From: JAWPMT01 sp965601475
GTDB taxonomy: Bacteria; Bacteroidota; Bacteroidia; Cytophagales; Cyclobacteriaceae
Length of the DNA stretch: 64,000 nucleotides
Assembly (NCBI GenBank): GCA_965601475.1
Contig: OZ271832.1
Span: 5,704,001 to 5,768,000, forward strand
Reading direction: 5' to 3'
Shown here: piece after piece, positions 37,976 through 43,850 of the stretch
How positions within the stretch are numbered: position 1 is the first letter of the stretch
Layout of the letters: every line of letters starts with the position of its first letter
Translations under genes and position numbers: made by a program
The notes under the pieces: generated by a model
What the model was told of the DNA's origin: nothing
The model's database searches: none
The model's input: the letters and a program-made list of their open reading frames with translations, nothing else

Positions 37976-39703
37976 TCAAATCAGTTTCTCAGCCCAATTC
38001 AGACTATCGGGGAGGGTAACTGAATTAAACTCCAAGTGAATAACCCTACGATTTTTGTTGTTAGTGGTCTTTGAAGAGGCGTGGAGTAGTAGTGGCTTCA
38101 TAATGTGTATTCCTCCGGTTCGCACCTCACATACGGATGGAATGCTATTCTGAGTGATTAGGCTTATCTGTTCACCAGTGAGTCTCTTTTTATGTGATCC
38201 TGGTAACACCTTTAAGGCTCCATTTTCTGTAGTTGTATCGTCTAAATGAATCCTAACGGTAACTGTATTGTGCAGAACTTCTTCCGGCGGGCATACACCG
38301 TAGAAGTCCTCTTTTTTTGTCCAATTATCGTAGCCTGAAATCTCCTTTTTGTCTCTGACATTGATGGTAGTGTCTTGGTGCCACGTGACATACCAGTTGG
38401 ACTGGGCCGGTTTATCAAAAAAGATTGCTTTGGACAGAAACAGGTTCTCGTCGATCTTTGACAAGATTTTACTAAGATTTCTATTGAACAGTACGGATTT
38501 AAGTTCGGGCACCTTTCTTAGTAAATTGCGGATGGCATAGACTTCTTCGTTTTTCCCGGGCTTTTCATCCTTCCTATGATGAAGAATGGAACCCATTTTG
38601 GCGACCTCTTTCTTGGTGTAGATGTGGTTGGTGATGCAAGATCCTTTGGTCTCAAGTCTCTTCCCTAAATATTGAATGCTATTCTCACTCAATTCCGTTT
38701 CGTATAAGTCGATTGAATGTACAAGTCTTTCCTTTATTTTAGACCTCAACCTGCGTGGCGAAATGACTTTCATCGTATCCCCATAGGAGAGTATTTCTTT
38801 CTCCAGTTCAAAGTTGTGCTGAACCATAATTGAAATAAGAATCCCTTCGTTGGTTTTTTCTATCACTTTTTGGCTATGGTGTAGCGGCTTAGTTATCACA
38901 TAGGGAGCGTGCATTCCGTACACAAAGAGTCGGATCTCTTGAGGATCCTCCCCGATATTTACAGTGGCTCCGATCACATCTCTGAAATGATTGGACAGGT
39001 CATAGTCTTCGTACGAGATTGCTGGTTCCGCAAGGTGCTCAATCTGCATAATCCTATCAAGTGCAAGCATCATGAAGTTAGCGGAGGCTTTTTTCTTGCC
39101 CAGTACGAACCATCTGTTCCTCCATTCCTTCAATAGTGCGGGATGAAATTCAAAAGTTCCAGGAGTCCGTGCTTTAAATGATTGATAAGTGACGCTGACT
39201 TTGTTACGCTTGGAAACCGCTTGAAAGATTGGATCAATGTGTTCCAATCCTTTCAGGTTCTCGTTCTTTTCAAGATCAATGATAGGTCGCTCGTTGGTTC
39301 TGGATACATGTATCTTATCCTCAAGCTTCTGAACCATGCCGCTCAGTTCCTGGAAATGGGTGAACCCCTTGAACTGCTTAAGGATGTCAACCACTTCAGT
39401 GAGCTTGCCTAAGTCTTGATCGGTTAGTGGAATATTGGTGATGGAATAGTCGGGATCAGAGTAGGTGTAGTATTTCTTTTCTTCTACGATTATGGGAGCA
39501 TAATATCCAAGCTTATCGCTGCGCATCATTTGGATATCCATCTGTACTGTTCTTTTACTTAATCCTTTATCAATGCCTTCATAATCATAAAGAGCATCTG
39601 AGCAGGCCTCTATGAGATCCTCCAATGTCCATTTTCTGTGCCTGTTTCTCAGACAGTTATCAATGGTTTTGTAGCGTACTAGAGCGTTTCTGTTGACTGG
39701 CAC
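37976..39703 (-). CDS. WYL-domain regulator fused to a phytanoyl-CoA-dioxygenase-like domain
   Basis: 575 aa. Residues 1-85 are a winged HTH (RKWTLEDLIEACSDAL, LSKRTVQMDIQMM). Residues about 150-330 are a WYL ligand domain (WRNRWFVLGKKKASANFMML) with a WCX-type tail (YGDTMKVISPRRLRSKI). Residues about 350-575 resemble PhyH 2-oxoglutarate/Fe(II) oxygenases: HxD as His442-x-Asp444 (VTWHQDTTINV), distal His541 (LLLHASSK) and Arg552 for 2-oxoglutarate. All iron ligands are present, so it may be active. WYL proteins regulate defence and RNA-repair operons. This one is divergent from the tRNA-like/slipin/rtcB unit and is its likely regulator. Confidence 0.87.
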   Translation of the reverse strand: MPVNRNALVRYKTIDNCLRNRHRKWTLEDLIEACSDALYDYEGIDKGLSKRTVQMDIQMMRSDKLGYYAPIIVEEKKYYTYSDPDYSITNIPLTDQDLGKLTEVVDILKQFKGFTHFQELSGMVQKLEDKIHVSRTNERPIIDLEKNENLKGLEHIDPIFQAVSKRNKVSVTYQSFKARTPGTFEFHPALLKEWRNRWFVLGKKKASANFMMLALDRIMQIEHLAEPAISYEDYDLSNHFRDVIGATVNIGEDPQEIRLFVYGMHAPYVITKPLHHSQKVIEKTNEGILISIMVQHNFELEKEILSYGDTMKVISPRRLRSKIKERLVHSIDLYETELSENSIQYLGKRLETKGSCITNHIYTKKEVAKMGSILHHRKDEKPGKNEEVYAIRNLLRKVPELKSVLFNRNLSKILSKIDENLFLSKAIFFDKPAQSNWYVTWHQDTTINVRDKKEISGYDNWTKKEDFYGVCPPEEVLHNTVTVRIHLDDTTTENGALKVLPGSHKKRLTGEQISLITQNSIPSVCEVRTGGIHIMKPLLLHASSKTTNNKNRRVIHLEFNSVTLPDSLNWAEKLI

Positions 39704-39739
39704 AGCAACTTTTTTGTAAAAAAATGGAAAATTCTTCTA

Positions 39740-39783
39740 CTACGCAAAAAGACTGCGCAGGTGCTATTCAGCTTTGAATCATG
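39740..39783 (+). promoter_or_regulatory. Conserved 44-bp promoter-like element, copy A (before tRNA-like array)
   Basis: It matches the element in front of rtcB at 36 of 44 positions with no gaps: CTACGCAAA, AGACTGCGCA, TATT, CTTTG and ATCATG in the same spacing. The CTTTG resembles the end of the Bacteroidota -7 box, while a good -33 TTG is absent, which suggests an activator-dependent promoter. It starts 36 nt from the WYL start codon and points into the array. Transcription would begin at about 39780. Confidence 0.75.
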
Positions 39784-39872
39784 ATTGAAGCACAGACGGT
39801 GCAAGATGCCCCCTCCACTCCTCAAATGGGATGGAGGGGTTTCAGGACTGAGAAGATAACGGTGTTTTTTTG

Positions 39873-39915
39873 CCTGCCTTGGACGCAGGGGGTCGTAGGT
39901 TCGAAATCGAAGATT
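39873..39915 (+). ncRNA. tRNA-Asp-like 3' fragment with altered anticodon loop
   Basis: A perfect anticodon stem CCTGC/GCAGG encloses CTTGGAC, then GGGTC as variable loop and GTAGGTTCGAAA. Apart from the loop this follows the usual bacterial tRNA-Asp sequence, where the loop is CTGTCAC. As written the anticodon is TGG. The T-stem is not closed and no acceptor or D-arm is found upstream, so it cannot be a working tRNA. Confidence 0.55.
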
Positions 39916-39987
39916 CATGAAGGGTTGTATGCATGGCTTTGGGTATGAACAATCCCGCTTCTCAGACAATTTGTTCTTTGATATGTA

Positions 39988-40070
39988 GGGGATGCGCCGA
40001 AGCTGGAGAGTCGGGCCTGTCTGTAAAACAGGTGCTCATAGCTGATCAAGTTCGAATCTTGAGATCCCCA
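39988..40070 (+). tRNA. tRNA-Tyr(GTA)-like element, nearly complete
   Basis: 83 nt: acceptor GGGGATG/GATCCCC (6 of 7 pairs), D-stem CCGA/TCGG with a GG-containing loop, anticodon stem CCTGT/ACAGG with loop CTGTAAA (GTA), a 13-nt variable arm, and T-arm TCAAG-TTCGAAT-CTTGA. This is a class II tyrosine layout. Positions 8-9 are CG instead of the usual TA, the seventh acceptor pair is G-G and no CCA is encoded. It may be a functional tRNA or a decoy; position in the array favours a mimic. Confidence 0.6.
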
Positions 40071-40073
40071 CAA

Positions 40074-40281
40074 CTCCCTATAGCATAAAAGGAAGTGCTG
40101 CGGTAAAAGTCCTTTACGCCACCGTGTACTGCCTGGATGATGTTGTGCAAGGCGCGCCTTTGCACGGATAGAATTTGCAGAAGCACCGAAAGACCACTCA
40201 AAAGAAGTCAAGTAGGGAAGCGCATTTAGAGCCAGGCTAATCCCGAAGAGGGAAGTCTCAGTTCGAATCTGAGTAGGGAGA
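40074..40281 (+). ncRNA. tRNA-like element with about 130-nt insertion in the variable region
   Basis: The acceptor is perfect over 7 bp (CTCCCTA at 40074, TAGGGAG at 40274). TA follows at positions 8-9, then D-arm GCAT/GTGC with GG in the loop, a 5-bp anticodon-position stem GCGGT/ACCGT (one wobble) with an enlarged 16-nt loop, and T-arm CTCAG-TTCGAAT-CTGAG (5 bp). Between the anticodon-position stem and the T-arm lie about 130 nt including the hairpin GTGCAAGG...CCTTTGCAC. The ends match too well to be chance. Confidence 0.6.
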
Positions 40282-40295
40282 CTCACACTGCTGAA

Positions 40296-40360
40296 CCATC
40301 TGGTGGTCAGGAGACCAGATGGTACTGAAGGTGAATGGTTCGAGTCCTGCTTCCGCAACT
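40296..40360 (+). ncRNA. Hairpin plus initiator-tRNA-like 3' end
   Basis: A perfect 9-bp stem (CCATCTGGT/ACCAGATGG, 9-nt loop) precedes GGTTCGAGTCCTGC and TTCCGCAACT, close to the 3' end of Bacteroidota tRNA-fMet as I remember it. The T-stem pairs poorly and no 5' acceptor partner is present, so only the 3' sequence has been kept. Confidence 0.45.
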
Positions 40361-40548
40361 AAAAATGTTCCTTCACCTATTGAAAAATATTGTGCCCTAG
40401 CCGCTATGCCGGAACGGCACGGAAGATCTTCCCCTAAAGGGAAGCATGGAAAAACGAAAAGCATTGAGACCTGGTGAGAGTTTCTGTATAGCTCCAAAGT
40501 GTCCCTATGTATTGGGATATGCTGCTCAAGCTGGAAGTTGTTTTCCAA

Positions 40549-40623
40549 ATTGCAGGACGAGGGTTCGACTCCCTCTCACACCTTAGGGGTGTGGTAGTTC
40601 AGTTGGTTAGAACAGCAAGAATT
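40549..40623 (+). ncRNA. Circularly permuted tRNA-like unit A
   Basis: Order on the strand: ATTGC, AGGAC (normal 5-nt variable loop), T-arm GAGGG-TTCGACT-CCCTC, acceptor 3' strand TCACACC, 5-nt linker, acceptor 5' strand GGTGTGG, TA (positions 8-9), D-arm GTTC-AGTTGGTTA-GAAC, A, GCAAG. The acceptor strands pair 7/7 counting one G-T wobble, and GCAA pairs with the upstream TTGC as a split anticodon stem. So the 3' half precedes the 5' half. Reading it as a normal tRNA with GGTGAGA at 40473 gives no D-arm. Confidence 0.6.
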
Positions 40624-40713
40624 GTGGGTTCGAATCCCACTCTCAATGGTGAATTGAGATAGTGTAATTGGTAACACGCCGGATTTAGGGTTCCGATTGA
40701 AGCCGTCAGCTTC
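40624..40713 (+). ncRNA. Circularly permuted tRNA-like unit B
   Basis: T-arm GTGGG-TTCGAAT-CCCAC, acceptor 3' strand TCTCAAT, 5-nt linker GGTGA, acceptor 5' strand ATTGAGA (7/7 pairs), TA, D-arm GTGT-AATTGGTA-ACAC, G, a 4-bp anticodon-like stem CGGA/TCCG around TTTAGGGT, then GAAGC-CGTCA-GCTTC like a class II variable arm. No T-arm follows downstream; the only one is upstream, as expected for a permuted gene. The layout and 5-nt linker repeat those of unit A. Confidence 0.6.
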
Positions 40714-41075
40714 TAAAACATGACACGATCGCTACGGCGAACCTTTTGAAAGCAGAATGAACTTAGCCTGTTCAGTAATCTTCGGAATACCGGGCAGTCT
40801 GGAGATGTCTTGAATTAGTGAGGATACCGTTTGAAAAGACAAGATTACTTTTCTTAAGGCAGACCCCGAGTAACGTTATCGTCATGATTAATGCAAAAGG
40901 ATGATCCCTCTTAAGAAAACTAATTGAATAGATTCAATCTGAATCATGATTCCACATTCGAAAGATGGTTGAGTTCAAGCTGCTTTCTTTTAGAAGATTA
41001 TTTGACCAATAATTATACTCGATGAAATGCGCTTCGGCGAATTCCATCACACCTTAAACTTTTAAATTTTTAGTG

Positions 41076-42176
41076 ATGAAAAGGATCAGAATTAATGCTG
41101 GTAAAATTGGTTTGGTATTCAGAAAGGGTGATTACAATAGAGTGATCACAGAAGGATTAAACTGGATAAAACCACTAGAGACAGTCGTAAAGTACGATTT
41201 GTCTAAGCCCTTCTATCCTTCAATCGAACTCAATGTGCTTCTGAGGGATGAAAGGTTGGTTGAACATCTCATCGTAGTTGAAGTCGCTGACAATGAGCTT
41301 GCAATTCAATATGAGAATGGCAACTTTCAAGCGGTCTTGACTCCCGGCAGGTACGCTTTCTGGAAAGGGGTGACCGAATATTCTTTCGTTAAGGTAGACT
41401 TGAGTAAAATCGAGATCACCGAGGGGATAGATCTTTTGTCAATCAAAAGAAAGGAGTTGGTTCCCTATGTAAGAGTCTGCAAAATTGATTCTTATGAAAA
41501 TGGAGTTTTGTTCGTTGACAATAAGGTTGATAGAATTTTGGGACCTGGAGAATACTACTTCTGGAAAAATGCCAAAGACGTGTCGGTTTCAAAAGTGGAC
41601 TTGAGGCAATTGCAACTGGAAGTTTCTGGTCAGGAAATCTTGACTAAGGACAAAGCTGCCTTAAGAATTAGCTTCTATACGCAATACAAAGTGGTTGATG
41701 TGACAAAAGCAGTAGTCGACAACAAAGACTACGAAAAGCAACTGTACATCTTCATGCAGTTCGCATTGAGAGAGTTTATTGGTACTTTGACTTTGGATGA
41801 ACTGTTGGAAAACAAAGAAGCCATTAATGAGTACGTATCAGCCGCGCTAAGCGGAAAAGCTTCGACTCTTGGTGTTGAAATAAGAGGATGCGGTGTGAGA
41901 GATATCATCTTGCCTGGTGATATGAAGGAGATCATGAACCAAGTGCTAATCGCTCAAAAGCAGGCACAAGCAAATGTGATCACAAGAAGGGAGGAAACAG
42001 CTTCCACAAGGAGCTTGTTGAATACTGCCAAATTGATGGAGGAAAACGACATGTTGTTCAAATTGAAAGAGATGGAATATGTCGAGAAAATTGCTGACAA
42101 GATTGGAGAGATTACTGTTTCCGGTAACGGGCAGATTGTCGACCAGTTGAAAGGAATTTTTGCTCCTGGCAAGTAA
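41076..42176 (+). CDS. Slipin/stomatin-like SPFH (band 7) protein
   Basis: 366 aa from ATG 41076 (a GTG one codon earlier is possible). The N-terminal part has two related beta-rich segments (GKIGLVFRKGDYNRVITEGLNWIKP; ENGVLFVDNKVDRILGPGEYYFWKN). The SPFH/band-7 domain follows with VDLRQLQLEVSGQEILTKDKAALRISFYTQYKV, then a helical region (LIAQKQAQANVITRREETASTRSLLNTAKLMEEN) that forms the coiled coil of slipins. SPFH proteins make membrane or soluble ring scaffolds. Slipins recur in RtcB repair operons. An intrinsic terminator follows directly. Confidence 0.88.
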   Translation: MKRIRINAGKIGLVFRKGDYNRVITEGLNWIKPLETVVKYDLSKPFYPSIELNVLLRDERLVEHLIVVEVADNELAIQYENGNFQAVLTPGRYAFWKGVTEYSFVKVDLSKIEITEGIDLLSIKRKELVPYVRVCKIDSYENGVLFVDNKVDRILGPGEYYFWKNAKDVSVSKVDLRQLQLEVSGQEILTKDKAALRISFYTQYKVVDVTKAVVDNKDYEKQLYIFMQFALREFIGTLTLDELLENKEAINEYVSAALSGKASTLGVEIRGCGVRDIILPGDMKEIMNQVLIAQKQAQANVITRREETASTRSLLNTAKLMEENDMLFKLKEMEYVEKIADKIGEITVSGNGQIVDQLKGIFAPGK

Positions 42177-42205
42177 GGAGATGTATAAACATCTCCTTTT
42201 TTTTT
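42177..42205 (+). terminator. Intrinsic terminator after slipin
   Basis: GGAGATGT, loop ATAA, ACATCTCC, then nine T. A perfect 8-bp stem placed directly after the stop codon. It separates the array/slipin transcript from rtcB, which then needs its own promoter. Confidence 0.93.
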
Positions 42206-42217
42206 GATAATTTCTAA

Positions 42218-42261
42218 CTACGCAAATAGACTGCGCACATGATATTTTACTTTGGATCATG
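42218..42261 (+). promoter_or_regulatory. Conserved 44-bp promoter-like element, copy B (before rtcB)
   Basis: It matches copy A (39740-39783) at 36 of 44 bases without gaps. The last three bases are the rtcB start codon. If CTTTG is the -7 box, transcription would begin at or within a few bases of the ATG, giving a nearly leaderless mRNA. Confidence 0.75.
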
Positions 42262-43668
42262 GAAGAAAACAAAACACATATTACAGGTAGAGAATTGATT
42301 GACCTGGGCTATCCCGAAGGCAAAGCAATAGGTGTGGCAATGGAGATCATTAATTCAAAAGAGATTGAAAATGCTATAGAACCACTTCAGCAAGTGTTGT
42401 CAAAGCCTGGAGATTTTGTTGATCATGAGGTTTTCGCGCCTATTGCCAAAGAACTCATTGCTCCGGTTGAATCCGTTCTTCCACTGAGGGAAACGCCTGA
42501 TTTGTACAAAGTTTACGGTGCAGATGGTATAGAGCAGGGCGCATTGAATCAAATAGAAACGGCTATGCGATTGCCAATTGCAAAAGCCGGGGCCCTAATG
42601 CCTGATGCACATCAAGGATATGGACTTCCAATTGGTGGTGTACTTGCAACTGAAAACTCGGTAATACCATATGGCGTAGGCGTAGATATAGGTTGTAGAA
42701 TGTGTATGACCATCTATGACATTCCAGCTTCAATATTGGTAGAAAGAAAGGAAGACCTGAAGAAGATGTTGGTGAGAAACACCAAATTCGGAAAGGCTAC
42801 TTTCAAGAAGCCAAAAGATCATGAAGTACTGGAAAACAGTCTGTTTAACGAGATACAAGTTGTTGGAAAGCTCAAGGATCGTGCTGCAGCTCAAATAGGA
42901 ACATCTGGTGGTGGCAATCACTTTGTAGAATTTGGTATTACCGAAATTGAAGACGAGAACAACGAATTTGGATTGGTTAGAGGAAATTACCTGGCACTGT
43001 TATCACATTCAGGTTCAAGAGGATTTGGTGCAACAATCGCCAAACATTATACAAAGCTTGCCAGGGAAAACTGCAAACTTCCACATGAAGCCAGACATCT
43101 GGCCTGGTTGGATCTAGATACAGAGCTGGGTCAGGAGTATTGGTTGGCGATGAATCTTGCCGGCGATTATGCTTCCGCTTGTCATCATCAAATCCATGAA
43201 AGAATGGCGGTTGGGTTAAGAGCGAATCCTGTTACCATGATTGAAAACCATCACAACTTCGCTTGGGAAGAGAAAGACAGAAATGAGGATGAAATCATCG
43301 TTCACAGGAAAGGTGCAACGCCCGCAGGAAAGGGTGTATTAGGAATTATTCCAGGCTCTATGACAGCGTCAGGTTTTATCGTCAGGGGAAAAGGAGATGA
43401 GGCATCAATTAACTCTGCTTCACACGGAGCAGGTCGGACCATGTCCAGAACGCAGGCCAAGAACACTTTGGACAAGGAGGCAGTAGTGCAGCATATTCAC
43501 AATTCCGGTGTTGAAGTGATCGGCTCGGGCTTGGACGAGGCGCCTATGGCTTACAAAGACATCAAAAAAGTCATGGAGTCACAAAAGGATTTGGTTGATG
43601 TGGTTGGTACTTTCCAACCAAAGATCGTGAGAATGTGTGGTGATGAGAAGTTTCAGGAAGTAGACTGA
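42259..43668 (+). CDS. rtcB: RNA-splicing ligase RtcB
   Basis: 469 aa GTP- and Mn-dependent ligase that joins RNA 3'-phosphate or 2',3'-cyclic phosphate ends to 5'-OH ends, as left by anticodon nucleases. Visible signatures: KAGALMPDAHQGYGLPIGGV, metal-binding GVGVDIGCRMCM with the conserved Cys, GTSGGGNHFVEFG, SHSGSRGFG, and HGAGRTMSRTQAK with the His that takes GMP. The N-terminus (ITGRELIDLGYPEGKAIGVAM) is of the longer type seen in repair operons. It has its own copy of the 44-bp element and follows the slipin terminator. No rtcA cyclase gene is in the window. Confidence 0.95.
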   Translation: MEENKTHITGRELIDLGYPEGKAIGVAMEIINSKEIENAIEPLQQVLSKPGDFVDHEVFAPIAKELIAPVESVLPLRETPDLYKVYGADGIEQGALNQIETAMRLPIAKAGALMPDAHQGYGLPIGGVLATENSVIPYGVGVDIGCRMCMTIYDIPASILVERKEDLKKMLVRNTKFGKATFKKPKDHEVLENSLFNEIQVVGKLKDRAAAQIGTSGGGNHFVEFGITEIEDENNEFGLVRGNYLALLSHSGSRGFGATIAKHYTKLARENCKLPHEARHLAWLDLDTELGQEYWLAMNLAGDYASACHHQIHERMAVGLRANPVTMIENHHNFAWEEKDRNEDEIIVHRKGATPAGKGVLGIIPGSMTASGFIVRGKGDEASINSASHGAGRTMSRTQAKNTLDKEAVVQHIHNSGVEVIGSGLDEAPMAYKDIKKVMESQKDLVDVVGTFQPKIVRMCGDEKFQEVD

Positions 43669-43850
43669 GAATGGAAGCAGTACCTTCTATAGATGAAATA
43701 TTGGTGAAAAAGCACTACTGCCTAATATGAGCGTTGGTTTGATTGGGCAATTGAAATGATGCAGACCCCCCTCAAATAGCTCTTTTCTCATTTCCCGGGA
43801 CCGCGTTTTCTTCTCACTTCAATAGGACAGAACAGGCATGGATTCAACCT

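Larger units (their letters stand above)
39784..41075 (+). ncRNA. Structured non-coding region with an array of tRNA-like elements
   Basis: About 1.29 kb without a convincing reading frame between the copy-A promoter element and the slipin gene. It contains at least six T-arm-like motifs (39896, 40045, 40257, 40337, 40559 and 40624), several D-arms and anticodon-like arms. Other strong hairpins include 39810-39839 and CTTCCC-N5-GGGAAG at 40429-40445. The 3' part has a 10-bp long-range stem (40849-40858 with 40910-40919) and a UUCG-capped hairpin at 41026-41043. Most tRNA-like units are incomplete or rearranged and lack an encoded CCA. It is probably one transcript that also carries the slipin. 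Confidence 0.7.

Noticed and set aside
39740..39783. Sigma-54 promoter, as used by RtcR-controlled rtcBA operons
   Set aside because: No GG-N10-GC pattern in either copy of the element, and the regulator here is WYL-type.
39781..39948. Plus-strand ORF starting at the ATG of element copy A
   Set aside because: The frame crosses the Asp-like anticodon arm and T-arm; the ATG seems kept only as part of the promoter-like element.
39679..40548. Minus-strand open frames of 96-147 codons across the tRNA-like array
   Set aside because: They overlap each other, have odd composition, match no family I know, and are explained as antisense of structured RNA.
40473..40583. Reading this stretch as a normal class II tRNA with acceptor GGTGAGA/TCACACC
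   Set aside because: One acceptor mismatch and no D-arm; the permuted pairing with GGTGTGG downstream gives a better acceptor plus a perfect D-arm.
43671..43730. Short ORF after rtcB as a possible repair-gene remnant
   Set aside because: Only 19 codons, with no recognisable motif.
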